Shown here piece after piece: positions 20,680 to 32,100 of a DNA stretch of 64,000 bases. The position numbers and the translations under genes were made by a program. Location: contig JAUKTV010000010.1 in the NCBI GenBank assembly GCA_030549205.1, positions 62,001-126,000 of the forward strand, written 5' to 3'. Numbering within the stretch: position 1 is the stretch's first letter; every line of letters begins with the position of its first letter. The notes below the pieces were generated by a model. That model saw only the letters and a list, made by a program, of their open reading frames with translations. It did not search any database and was not told where the DNA came from. This stretch comes from Apiosordaria backusii (taxonomy: Eukaryota > Ascomycota > Sordariomycetes > Sordariales > Lasiosphaeriaceae).

Positions 20680-21730
20680 CCTGTAACTGTATATAGGGCA
20701 ATTTGGTGTTTAGAGAAGAGAAACAGGAGTGTCACAACAGTGCTGTAAGGATGCTTGCCCGGTTCAACGTCTTCCCCACCATGTCCGTCCGGCAACCTGA
20801 CCGGAGCCCCCCATCAACGACCAAAGTGCAGACATTCACCGCTATGGGGTCAACGGCCTGACGCACAGTGAAAACTTGGCGTGTCGTCCTGAGGTGGCTA
20901 GGACTTACTGAACCTTCGGTTCCTGCTGAAGAACAAACTGCGGTCGACACGGAACCTGATATTGATCCAGCTTGGGATTGAACCACTGAATCTCCATTTC
21001 AGATACCTTAAGTCACTGCTTCTTTCGATAACAAATTTTTAACATCATCGGCCATGTAATTACCCGCTAGTTGGATGTTGAGCCCCTTAGATCTACAGCA
21101 ACTGGGGGGACCTGATACCCCGAGTTATTCCGCATGCGCCGCACTGCAAACATGATCGTAGATCTCTCTGGCAGGCTTGGCCAGATGGAAAATGTGGGGA
21201 GTGGCACAAACAAGCTCAATCAAGCATTTCTCTACAGTTCAGCTGGACCTATTTTCAGGGGCCAGTCGACCGTTGCACCCAACGCCGCACGCCTAATGTA
21301 ACCCTCCTCTGCCATGCGTTGGGCGCTTACCTTGGCACGGCTCAACCTTTGTCCCACCTCACCCCGCGGCATGCGGCAGGCATGAGCTCTGAACCTGTAG
21401 ATTGTAGTGTATCTGACAAGGCTAATGCCGCCGCGATTATTTATCTGCCGCACAATGTCAGGGGCATGGCCTTGTTCTGTGCCGCATCCCCCTACAGCTA
21501 CAGTAATGGCTTGTTGCACTGTCGGTCATTGCCGTCGACTTGAATCCCTGATGATTGCCAAGTTGAGAGACCGAAGCTTAATGGCATGCTCCTGAATCGG
21601 GTCAGCAAGCATCAAGATTATTTTGTGTGGGAATAGGTACAGGGAGCATGATGAGGATAAGCGGTGGACGAATCTGTGGAAGCAACAGAGCAAACCGTGA
21701 AGATGATTCTTTCTATAGCACCAGTAGATG
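20680..21730. other. intergenic, no gene recognised
   Basis: Head-to-head spacer between the FAD monooxygenase (minus) and the preproprotein gene (plus). Only short frames without family resemblance are present. It probably contains both promoters. Confidence 0.4.
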
Positions 21731-21737
21731 TATAAAG
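21731..21737 (+). promoter_or_regulatory. TATA box of the preproprotein gene
   Basis: TATAAAG lies about 155 bases before the ATG at 21892. It is followed by a C/T- and CATCA-rich leader, as seen in highly expressed fungal genes. Confidence 0.5.
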
Positions 21738-21891
21738 AGGGCCAGTCCATCCGGCGTCTCTCCTCCATCATCATCACTCTCATCACCAACAACTTCAAAG
21801 CACATCAGCTACCTTACTCTTCTCTTCAGAGCTTTTCAGCATTCATTACAGCTCCCACTGGACCAACCATCTCAAAACTCCAACCGTCAAT

Positions 21892-22539
21892 ATGAAGTTC
21901 CAACTCCTCACCACCGCCGCCGCCCTCTTCGTGGCCACTGTCACTGCGATCCCTGCCCCCTATGACAACCACGGCCTTCTCCCCGACACCGATGACTTTG
22001 AGGACAACTTGGATGTCCCTGATGTCCTTGAGGCTCGTGGTCAAGCCCCTGCTGCTTGGGCAACCAACTTCAACTTCACTCGTGACTTTGACTTCCCTCT
22101 CGACCATCTCTTCGCCGAGATCGAGCGCATTCCTGACGATGTGCTCGCGAAGGGAGACGAGGCCCTCCACCAGTGGCTCGTTGCCAACGGAGACCGTGAA
22201 CCCGAAACGGCTCTCAAGCGCGACACCGATTATGTTGATTCTGTTGAGGAGAACCTGAGCCTGTTTGAGCGGGGCGAGCTGGCCGCCCGTGCCTCCCTCT
22301 GGAAGATCGCCAAGTGCGTCGGCGCCATTGTTCAACTCCTGGCCACCACTGCCGTTCCTGCCGCCAAGCTGCTCAGGATCAAGAAGTACATCAAGGCTCT
22401 CGGTGGCACTAAGCAGGCCGTCAAGCTCATGTTGGGCGCCACCACAAAGGCTGAGAAGTTGAAGGCTGGTGGTCAGATTCTGGTCAACTTGAGTGCCGAG
22501 CTGTTGGGTATCAGCACTGTCAAGAACAACTGCTTCTAA
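21892..22539 (+). CDS. small secreted preproprotein with acidic pro-region and cationic C-terminal domain, function unknown
   Basis: An intronless 215-residue frame. Residues 1-19 form a signal peptide (MKFQLLTTAAALFVATVTA). Residues 20-133 are acidic, with many Asp and Glu, and contain a Lys-Arg site (109-110) suited to Kex2 cleavage plus possible Arg sites at 49 and 133. Residues 134-215 are strongly basic and amphipathic: more than ten Lys against two Glu, Ala/Leu/Gly/Ile-rich, with just two Cys (142 and 214) that could form a disulfide. This pre-pro-mature plan is typical of processed secreted peptides such as antimicrobial or signalling peptides. I do not recognise the family, and the role is inference. 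It has a TATA box and a leader of high-expression type. Confidence 0.85.
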   Translation: MKFQLLTTAAALFVATVTAIPAPYDNHGLLPDTDDFEDNLDVPDVLEARGQAPAAWATNFNFTRDFDFPLDHLFAEIERIPDDVLAKGDEALHQWLVANGDREPETALKRDTDYVDSVEENLSLFERGELAARASLWKIAKCVGAIVQLLATTAVPAAKLLRIKKYIKALGGTKQAVKLMLGATTKAEKLKAGGQILVNLSAELLGISTVKNNCF

Positions 22540-23662
22540 GTGGGTGGGAATTTGATGGAAAATGACAGTAAGGGGGTGATTCAGAGACAGTGTGTGGATT
22601 TTGGTCATGTTTGTTAGAGATTCTTGTCACTCGTTTACTTTTAGTTGGCTGCTTTGTTCAAAGTTGAGAGGGATCTAGACTAGGTAGTGTTTTGAAATCT
22701 TGCAATTTGTTTTTCTCGGCACAGTTTCGTTGATTTGATATGAAAAGTGAGCAGTTCGGTCTGATATAACCTGGTGATTCCATCAAGTAAGGGGTCTTGA
22801 AACAGAAGCGCCGAAGTGATGAAGCAGTGCCAGGATCGAGATAGGTATATTGCAAGTAAGTCAACATTACAAGAGCCTGTAACATAGCTGTTATTTCAAT
22901 TTCACCCAGTAGATGTCTTCACCCCTTGCCCCTTTTATCGCTTTTCACTCGGCGAGGGTTAGGGTAAGGCCACTGGAAGGTGAATGCGGGATGCAAGCCC
23001 CGTGGGATGACAGATAAGATAAGCCTTAGGGCTGTGAATTCCGAAGGGGGGTCATGCCAGAGGTGAAAAAGAGATGAACGGCGAGCTGCGCGGAATCAAC
23101 CCAGCCACCATCACACACCTGATCATGAACCGGTCGAAGATCCGGCAAAAGCTTTGAGCTGACGCTGCAGAACAGTTCGCTACTGGCAAGCCCAAAGCCC
23201 AGGTAAGCACAAGGCCAACGAGGGGACATTCAGCACGACCTTGTCGCGAGAATGAGTTCCAATATTGCCACCAGATTAAGTGTTACACTGCAAAGGGGAG
23301 TTCCAGAACCTGAATGGATATGTATTTAAACGTTAGTTTCATAGTGCGATCCTTACTGGCTTCCAGTATCAGATATTGTTAACGACACTACATTGGTAAT
23401 CATCCCACATCGCAATACGGCATTCCCAAAGGGGAAAAGAAAGAATCACAACAGTTCGATTTCTAATCTTGACCCGCATCATTTCCGCCGCGGTCGGCGG
23501 AATTCTAGCTTTTGTAGACTTTTGGGCTGAGGAAGACAGGTTCAACGGTAAAAGATACCTGTATTCAAATATTGACCATTCACTGATACATAAAGTGACC
23601 ATAGCCCATCTGCCGTTCATACCTGGTCTCAAAGTGGGCATTGAATTCTCCCTCCTTCGACA
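22540..23662. other. intergenic, with short telomere-like GGGTTAGGGT element
   Basis: No supported gene. At about 22955-22970 lies gagggttagggtaagg, one and a half copies of the TTAGGG telomere unit. It is too short to be an internal telomere scar but could be a telobox-type regulatory site. Confidence 0.35.
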
Positions 23663-24757
23663 ATGGCCGAAACTACAGTCCATCCCCTTGCCCTCTTTCT
23701 CTCCTCGGAGGGCGAAATAACTCCCATTCCCGCTCCCTTTCCCTCTGCATCCTCCCTCCCTCCGTTTCCTGAGACACACGTCCCTGTCAGAGTCACTTAC
23801 TCGGCTGTCAACCCTGCCGACAAGAAGCACTTTACCCTCGGCTTTCACTCCTCTATCTCGGGTTATGACTTCACCGGCTTCAATCTTGTAACAAACATGC
23901 CCGTCTTTGGGCTAACGTGGCCAGGTCCCAATCGCCCACTTTACGCTGGAGCTCACCAGCCCTACCTTCTTGCGCGGTCGGATCTCATCTGGACGCGGCC
24001 TGAAAATCTCCAAGAGGAAGCGGCAGCGGGCCTCCCAGTCGCATTGCTGACTGCTGCCGATGCGTTTGTCAACATTTTGGGGTTTGGCTTTCCGAATGCT
24101 GGGATTGAAGAACTGCCCAACGGGTTACAATCGAAAGGGAAAGCCACATTGATTTGGGGCGGTGCTAGTGCTGTCGGGTGGGCAGCAATTCAAGTGGCAA
24201 GGGAGATAGGGGTTGAGTTTATTTTTGCAGTGGCGTCGACGAAGAATCATGAGCTGCTAAAGGGGGTCGGGGCAACGCATGTCTTTGACTACGGACACCC
24301 AGAAATAACGGTCAAGGACATCAAGGAGACGGTTCAGAGGTTGGGTGTAGAGCTGACAGCTGTGTTTGATGCTGTCGGAGTTGGGTTACAGGATTTTGGG
24401 GGGACGTATGAGGGAACTAGCTGCTACTGGAGCCGGCAGTGTCTTTCTGATGATGTGCAGAACGGCACTCGACCTGCGTTGGCGTGTGCTCTCCCCGTCC
24501 CCAAAGATTGGGACCCTGACTGGGAGTTTGCCATCTTTTCGCGCAAATGGGGCACGTTAGAGGAAGAAACTCCGAACTGGAGATGGCACAGACAGGACAA
24601 AGTCATGAAGTGGTTTCTGGAAAATCATGTCACAGCTTGGAAGCCGTTGCCGACGAGAGTGGTGCAGACCAAAGAGGATGTCGTCGCGGCAATCAACTTG
24701 TCAGCGCAGGGCAAGATCAGCTGTGAGAAAGTGGTGATACGTCATCCTATTTTGTAA
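23663..24757 (+). CDS. medium-chain dehydrogenase/reductase (zinc-independent, enoyl-reductase-like)
   Basis: An intronless 364-residue frame. The N-terminal GroES-like domain includes VPVRVTYSAVNPADKKH and the segment SGYDFTGF. The NADP-binding Rossmann motif is WGGASAVGWAAIQVAREIG (about 170-190), with a glycine-rich turn, followed by GATHVFDYG. Zinc ligands of classical alcohol dehydrogenases are not seen. The family resemblance is to fungal ToxD / trans-enoyl-reductase-like quinone oxidoreductases, many of which sit near polyketide synthases. No synthase is in this window, so it may be a stand-alone reductase. The N-terminus before the GroES core is complete and the start is in good context (acaATGgcc). 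Confidence 0.88.
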   Translation: MAETTVHPLALFLSSEGEITPIPAPFPSASSLPPFPETHVPVRVTYSAVNPADKKHFTLGFHSSISGYDFTGFNLVTNMPVFGLTWPGPNRPLYAGAHQPYLLARSDLIWTRPENLQEEAAAGLPVALLTAADAFVNILGFGFPNAGIEELPNGLQSKGKATLIWGGASAVGWAAIQVAREIGVEFIFAVASTKNHELLKGVGATHVFDYGHPEITVKDIKETVQRLGVELTAVFDAVGVGLQDFGGTYEGTSCYWSRQCLSDDVQNGTRPALACALPVPKDWDPDWEFAIFSRKWGTLEEETPNWRWHRQDKVMKWFLENHVTAWKPLPTRVVQTKEDVVAAINLSAQGKISCEKVVIRHPIL

Positions 24758-25035
24758 GAGAGTCTGGAATAATTACAAGCTTCCTTTTCAGGGATGGTCG
24801 TAGGACTTAGGTCCGAGGTAGTCCCCAGCTCGCATTTGAAGACCCGGGGTCACATTCTTGACATCGGCCCCACAACAGGAGCTCTGCGGACTCGGGCCGG
24901 TTGTCGTCGGCAAGTGAACCCAGATTTTTTAGTCACAAAAACCTAGCAGTGAGGCCGTAGTACATGAGTCATTGTCTTCCTTCGTTCACCCCTCTTTCCC
25001 CCAAGAACAACTGAACAAAACAAGACAGAAGAAAC

Positions 25036-25783
25036 ATGTTGACCCTCCGCGAAGCCACCCTCGCTGATTCCCCGCGCATCGGTGTCATCGGCCGTGACTC
25101 TTTTGGGCCCACTCTCTCCCGCGTTTTATTTCCGGCAAATTTACAAAACCGCGCCCGCACGGATGTAGCCACAGAGGAAGCCGAATGGAGGGCTTCTCGC
25201 AACTCCAGACGAATGAAGGACGGCAAAAAGACCTTTGTTGTCGTTGACAAGCTCGAAGACGGCAGTGAACATATTGTTGGATTTGCGCAGTGGGAAACCC
25301 CCGAGTCTCTGCCTGCAAACATTGAGCACAAGACGGCAAACGAAGCTGATATCGATGTGCTGCCCCCTTCACTCGACCAAGATGCTCTGAGAAGACTCGT
25401 CAAAGACTTGGAGGTGGTGACTGAGCGGGCACTTGGAAAAGAAGGGCACAGCCAAATGTGGTGTAAGTATTGCTGGAGCTCTCACCCCGTGATTGTCCGC
25501 CTGCTACCTGGCCAAGAAGACTGACATTGCCCAAGACTTGATGATTCTCGGAGTCGATCCTGATCAAAAGCGCAGGGGAATCGGCAAAATGCTGGTGAAA
25601 TACGGCCTGGAGCAGGCAGCCAAGGAGAACAGGGACGCTTTTCTGGTTGCTACCCCCGAGGGCAAGTATCTATACTCAACGTTTGGGTTTGAGCAAGTGG
25701 GTGATGAGTACCTCCTGGGTGATGTGCCGCATTACCCCATGCTCTGGAAGAGGCCGAGGGAGGCAGGCGAGGTTCTGGGCTGA
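25036..25783 (+). CDS. GNAT-family N-acetyltransferase
   Basis: Exons 25036-25462 and 25536-25783 are joined by a 73-nt GTAAGT...AAG intron. The join produces the GNAT core MWYLMILGVDPDQKRRGIGK in one frame, which is the strongest support for these splice sites. The protein has 224 residues. Landmarks are an N-terminal LREATLADSPRI strand-helix, the acetyl-CoA pyrophosphate loop QKRRGIG and the C-terminal strand with LYSTFGFEQVG. It matches fungal small-molecule GNATs in size and layout. The substrate is unknown. Reading through the intron would end the protein early, after the ALGKEGHSQMW segment. Confidence 0.88.
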
Positions 25784-26795
25784 ATGGTGGCAAAGCTTGA
25801 GGGGATAAGATGGAAGTCTTGAGAATATGTCAGGTACCTAGTGTGCCGGGTTAGCGCACAGATGTCGACATGATAGGTACGGAAGGATGGGGGACCTCGG
25901 CGATGATGTTCTCAACATCGGCGACCTCTTTCCGCCCCAACGCAGTGCATTGACTGGAGCACAATACGTGGATGCGGGAGACAGTGCTGATGTAAGATTT
26001 CTGGTGTTGTCGCGTTTTGCACTGCTGGCAAACGGTACATGCACATGCGTTCCTTCGTCTCTTCGCTTCTTTCGCCGCACTTATCGCGTTTTGATTTGGT
26101 CTTTTATTTCTGAAAACAAGGATGCTGGTGCATGGAACAGATGGAGGAGGCGGCAGGGCTCCCGTTTCTTCTTCATTGGACCGCTTTCATGCATATAACG
26201 TGGCCAACGCCGTAGGGCTGCAGCGGCCATGCCATTCGCGCCAAAATGCCCCATCTCTTACTTTGAATGCTCGGAGGACGGCTCGGCTTTCATCTTGTGT
26301 TCGCAAACCCTTGCAAAGCTGATACTGAACGGCGCAGGTGTTTCTTGGCTAATGAATGGGTTGTGAATGGGCGTGGACGGAGGCAAACACGCAATAGTGT
26401 AGTATCCAATCAGATAGCGACAAGCACCACTATATGTTCATCTAAGGTTGTCGTGCACATGCATGTGGAGGTGACTGTTACGATTCAGGGGCATCCAGGG
26501 GCAAAGCTTTGACCGCCCATGCCTCAGGTCGCGCTGAATTCTCTTCAGGTATTCTCACTTCGACAACGTTCTATGGTAGAGATCTCTTAGTGTATGTAGT
26601 TGATATTCTAGACCAGCTATTCTAGGTATTCACAGTTACGATCCAAAGTCATCTATGTACTTCATGAATACCTTAATTTGAAAGGTCCAACCTCGACCTG
26701 ATAACGCCCTCCCAAGCCAATCAAAAACTCCTGGTGGTATATCCATGCATCCTCAGACCAGCCATGCCCAAACGCCGGATGGAAAACATACTCAA
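25784..26795. other. intergenic, no gene recognised
   Basis: Tail-to-tail spacer between the GNAT gene (plus) and the Zn2Cys6 factor (minus). Only short unsupported frames. Confidence 0.4.
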
Positions 26796-29130
26796 TTACC
26801 CCATAAAGTAACCGCCTTCGGCGGGGTGATAACCACCCGCCACCCCTTGACTTTGCCCCCATAGTTGTGGGTCCACCACGCCTTCGGCTCCGGGAACCAT
26901 TAGCATTGGGCCCTGCGGTGTTGCTGTGTGATCCCACCCTCCCTGGGTTGGCTGAGAGCCCCACTGGCCGTGTGGGTGAAGCTGGTTTCCAGCCATCACG
27001 GGGATCGATGTCACTTGATATTGCTCCATGTCGACCGTCTCCAACTTGGAGTCTGGGGCTGCGGATCCAACCCTAGAGGGCGGTGTGAAAATGTTGCCTC
27101 CATGATGGTATCGCTGTTCCCAAGTGGCCGGTACGGTGGCCGTCAATGGACCGCTGGTGTCATCTCCGTGTTCAGAGGCTGATGGGGAAGGGGAGCAAAC
27201 CCTATCGTGTCGCTCACCCAATGCTTCCCAAAATTGTGTCATGTCTGGCTGGGGTTGTCCCCCAACAAACGTGGTAAAGCAGAGTGCGACGAGGCGGTCC
27301 AAGATCATGATGGCCTCTGTATCACCTCTGGCTGTCGAACCTGAAGACGGTTGAACGGTGCCGCCATGGGACCGCAGCAACGACCCCACCGCATACAGAA
27401 GCTGGAAGACCAAGTTGGATGGCAGTGTGCGGTATGCCTGAGCAGGGATTCCCTGAACCCACCCCTCAAACCAGGCCCGTATCTGTGTGTTGGTGTTTGG
27501 GCTGTGGAGTGTTGCTTCAAAACCTGATCTTCCACTGTCTCTACCAGACGGAGAACGGGAGCGAGGGGGATTCGGCGAAGAAACTCGTAACGCGGCGGTG
27601 GATGGCTGTGGCTCGTAAAGGCGAAGAATAACCGTGTTTATATGGGTCGTGAGTACGGCTTTTAAGTGAACGTTAGCCTCTTTGTCCTTATCCCGGCAAC
27701 AGAGTGTCTTACAGTTTGTTTTGAGTTCAGACGGCATATCTCTCAAGAGCTTGTCCAGGTATTCCTGTGACGAAGTGATGGCGCTGCCCCTTTCTTGGTT
27801 CTGTTGCTCCGGCAAGTCTGGTTGGGGAGTTTTGAGGACTGCCACCCGCTCGGTCAAGTACTGCAACTTGATGCAGTAAACCACTATCTCATCCAGGTCG
27901 TGATCCTCTTCCTCGTTCAGTTCCGCCAGACATTGGCGCATGTACGAGGTGAAAGGCATCGATGTTAGTTGCTGTAGATACATTGCTGCTCTGTCGGTTG
28001 GTGTTAGTCTCATGCATCTCTTACACGTCTGCGCTACACTTACGAGCTTCTCAGATACCACACCCCCAAGAGCAACCTTTTTTCATCTGCCAATCTCCCT
28101 TCGTTTGGTACGTTTGGCCTCTTGTTGATGCCCAGATCGCTGACTAGGCTTTCTGCCAGGCACAGGAGGTTGTTTAGCTGACTGTGTCGCATACAGTGAT
28201 AATGATACCATCCTAGCACCACGACAATCCCCATCAGGAGATCGATTGACCTTTCTGCCTGTCGAAACATGCGGTCCGCCACATGGTCCATAATGTGCTG
28301 CATCTGGCCTTGTACCGAGTGCAATCCCTCAAACCCAGCTACCGCTCGAATGGCAAGCATCAAAAAGGGTCGATGGGCTACCAGCATCGAGGCCGAGACA
28401 TGATCGGGGATCAGAACGAATGGGTGTGCCGGCATCAAGCAGGTTCGGTATCGGTTCAGGAGCAGACCGTCGAGATCCTCTCGCCCTTCGGTAAACAGCG
28501 GGTTGAGTTGTTGTTGGTTCAGGCAGTTTGGCGGGCTTGCCGCGAAAAAGTAGGAGTCGTGGTGAACTGATTGCTGACTTTGCATCGATGAGGTGCGCAT
28601 CAAGGACGGCCGGACGTCTAAAGAGCCCATAGAGACCGAGGTATAACTCCGGACGGATGACGATGAACACGATGCAAAGTCTGCACCCAGATCGCCGGCC
28701 GACGGCGATGGAGGGTTCTCTGGTGTTGAGACAAGAGAGTCGAAGCTGGGCTCCGCCAAACCTGGGGTCGGTCTAGAAATAGCATGGAATGTCAAAAGCT
28801 GTCCATCTGATAATTCTGGTGGCTTGCGGTCGGGGGCTTACTGATGTCGAGGCTGGCGAGTCTTACGAGGGCGGTGGACCTGGTCGGTACATTGCTTCAG
28901 CAGGCGCTCGCATCTGTTGCCCGAGTAAAAGTCAAGGAAGTCAGCAACCAAGTCAGCTTGAAAATAAGGTTGTGTTACCAATCGCTTGGCAGGGTGCCAG
29001 GGGTGAAGACGTACCTGTCGCACTTTGCACCAGTTCCTGACCGTCCAGAGCACTTTGCTTTTGCTGATGCACACTGGGCACATGCCGTCCCCCATTTGGT
29101 CGTCTGAATAGGTTTTGCACGCATCATCAT
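26796..29130 (-). CDS. Zn(II)2Cys6 fungal transcription factor
   Basis: Exons on the minus strand are 29130-29015, 28913-28842, 28772-28044 and 27990-26796, with introns of 101, 69 and 53 nt, all GT-AG and phase-consistent. The product is about 703 residues. Exons 1 and 2 join to form the binuclear zinc cluster: CAQCASAKAKC, nine residues, then CDRCERLLKQC, followed by a basic linker HRPRKTRQPRH. The first intron splits the cluster before the CDRC part. The middle region (about 130-330) looks like a fungal_trans regulatory domain (LLMGIVVVLGWYHYH; GINKRPN). The C-terminus is Gln/Pro/Gly-rich and may activate transcription. Three consecutive ATG codons open the frame. Its targets cannot be told from sequence; the nearest genes are GNAT and MDR on one side and a 4-kb gap on the other. 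Confidence 0.9.
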
Positions 29131-32100
29131 GTCTGGGTGATGGTGGGAGAAAGGGAGGAGAGTCCTGTGTGACTTGTAACCCTTAAAAGTGTCCTGCAGT
29201 GGCCAGTCGTCCAGCGAGAGGTTGCCAAAGGGGAGTCCAAGAGGGGAAAAGGCCAAGGGGAGGCACGGGTGAGATAGACCAGCAACAGCCCCCACTTCAA
29301 GCTTACAACGAGGGTGCAAGAGCGTGTGTGTGTGGCAATGAATAACCGCCTGGGCTTGGAATTAGTGAAAGCCAAGGATCGAGAAGGGGTCCTGATCGTG
29401 ATTAGGTTGGTCAAATAGGTGCTGATGTGAGAATGTTGAATGCTATGATGACACAGTCCCGACCCCCCTCCTCTATATACATGTATCACGTCAAAGATGG
29501 GCAGCCATGACGCCGGGAGGGAGGGAGCAGGGCCGGCGAGGTGGTGTAGATCGAAACGGCCCGTGGTACGGTAGGGCTGAGCTGGGATACCAAGACCACA
29601 AAAACAAACGCACGAGAGGAGACCTAAACACCGTTCCAGAGTACCAGCGCATCCTGCACCCATGCTCAGTCTGCATTAGTATCTAGGCTACACTTTTTGA
29701 GCCCGGTCACGCCAATATTCTCAACAACATCCTGACATTTTGCTCTCCTTGACCGCCTGCACATATACAGTCGATATGGCCCACGTTGTGCCGATGGTGC
29801 AAATAGTGGGGGCTTTTACCCGCTGTAAAATAATAGCCGTCCACTAGCAACAGCCCACAGGACAAAAGAGGGGCAATACAGACAGGCAGCAGAATAAAAA
29901 CTTCATGGCAGCCGTTCTCTCGGCTCACGGTGCTCGGCGCCGAACAAGCCTGCTTTTTCGTCTTGTTGACCCCCGGGACAGCGAGGGAAGCCCCGAAGCG
30001 CGAACTTTGACGTCTTGAATTCCTCCCCCTTCCCAATGAGGAATCATGCAAGAAGGAAACATCCTTCTTTTCCAAACGTCCGTTCCCTGAATTAAACTCA
30101 GGCTGACATTTCTCCGTAAGGTATCAAATGGTCTGTGGGCGACCTCCAAGAGGGCACCCGTCAGACGGGATGGATGGTGGAAATAGCGCGAAGGAATGCT
30201 CGCTTGAGGGGTGCCCAGCCGTCCCCATCGCCCTAACTTGTCCGGCCGATCAAAGATGGCTGCCTTGGGCAAGCCTTAACCTTATCTGGACCTTCCAGAG
30301 ACACAGAACCGTCCTTTTGACGGCACTGAGGGCAACCCCCATGACAAAAAGCCGCTTGGCATGCGGTCAACCCCAGTGGTTAAAGAAAAAAGAACGGCGG
30401 GGGGACCCGCTGCCAAGGGGCCATTGGCTTTCTAATCAGGTAAAACCCCCGTCACATCGACCACAGCGAGATCTTGCACAATAAACCATGGTCCAGTCTC
30501 TTCATTCTTGCGCGACCTTTACGATTTTCGACTCGACAAGATTCCGACAGGGTCGAGTACCTGCTGCCTTTTAGCGAGGGGAGATCGTGGACCCATCGGT
30601 AGAGAGAATCAAGCTTTGTTCTCACTAAAAGACTATCATCGACAGCGTAAACGGCACCGGCAACCGTAACCGCAACCGTAACCATTACTATTCGGTGCTG
30701 CGGGATGCTCCTCGTTACTACCCGTTAAGGTACCTATCATGTGCAGGCTTTTGTGTCCAAAACCTGGCTTCTTTTGGGCCGCTGATGTTTTGTGATCGTG
30801 TCGGTTTCATTGGTGTAAAGCGCGATGGCGGTTGCCGGGATCGGAGTTTTTCTTCCTCATCACACACCGGGTTGGCCAGAAAGAAGGGTGTCGGTGGTTT
30901 CCAGAAGCTCATGACACCTACCAATCTCAGGTTGGCCCTAGAGCACGACAGCGTGCCATGTTGCAAACAAAGTTGGGAAAGACAGCGCTGGTCAGAGTTG
31001 GGATATTGGCAATTTTGTGATGTCGTCAAAAAGATGTGTGTGGACTCCAATAATAAGGGGGCATTGTTTACCTATCAAAAGGGGTTTGCTTTGTCAAGTG
31101 CGTGCAGTTGGCAGACAACTGGCGAACCTGAGGAGCAATCCAAGCACAGAAGGTGACATCACCGAGACTCTTTACACCGCGGTCAATCCACCTGCTACGA
31201 GGTACCTTTCTGTAGGAACATGATTGAGGAATCATTGCAACGCCGTACTGGAGATCATGTCAGAAACTACGAATCCTTCCTACGGCTCTCATCTGGTTGA
31301 GTTCCCACCAGACCTGGTGCAATCTGACCTCTCACTACAACCCAGGAGCAGAATCTGTGCTCTGTGTGCTCATGAATAACCACGACGGGTGAACAAAGGA
31401 GCAACTCAGCTCCCTGTACTGGCAATCTACTCAGGCTCCTATTTTGATCCTGTTATCACAAACACCACCGCAGGGACGAAACATCAAGGTGCACCAGAAG
31501 GAGGAGCGGGCATACCATCGTCGCAGCAAAACAATCAAGAGACCTCAGGAGGAGGCAGGGTGTCAAAGCTGCAGATCTCTGGAGCCCAAAGTTCGCCCTT
31601 GCATTGGTTTGGGCTTTGGCCAATCTCGCTGATGAAGTTAGGACGAAGGATCTCAAAAGGAATCTCGACATCTGAATGTCCAGAGGAGCTAAACAGTGTC
31701 CAAGCCAACAAGAGCCTGCCATGTAATTACCACGTATACCGCCACACTCACTGGGCTTTGAATGGCATATGTCATTCACGCGTTTCATGATTTGGGACGG
31801 CTAACGTGCTTATCTTGCCGGAAACGCCGAAAACTCCGATCAGCTGTAAAATAGGACGCGGCAGTTATTCCCAGAGGCCTCGCGTCACATGATTTCCAAA
31901 CACGAGCGGCATTCTTTCAATATCCAAGAATTCAAAGGAATATAAACATGACTTGGACATTGAAACGGGATTACCGTCCCGAGTCCCGAGGATATGGATT
32001 GAAGCTTATTGCATTCCGGTGCACAGCCATATGGTCCATGATGCCGGCCCCGGCCCGAGAGCAGCAAGAGATCCCGCCCCCTGTCTTCACTTCCCCAAAG

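Noticed and set aside
22955..22970. Internal telomere repeat suggesting a fused chromosome end
   Set aside because: Only about one and a half TTAGGG units, with ordinary sequence on both sides; far too short for a fusion scar.
30661..30683. caaccgtaaccg tandem repeat as a possible mobile-element end
   Set aside because: Only two copies, no matching inverted end or target duplication nearby.
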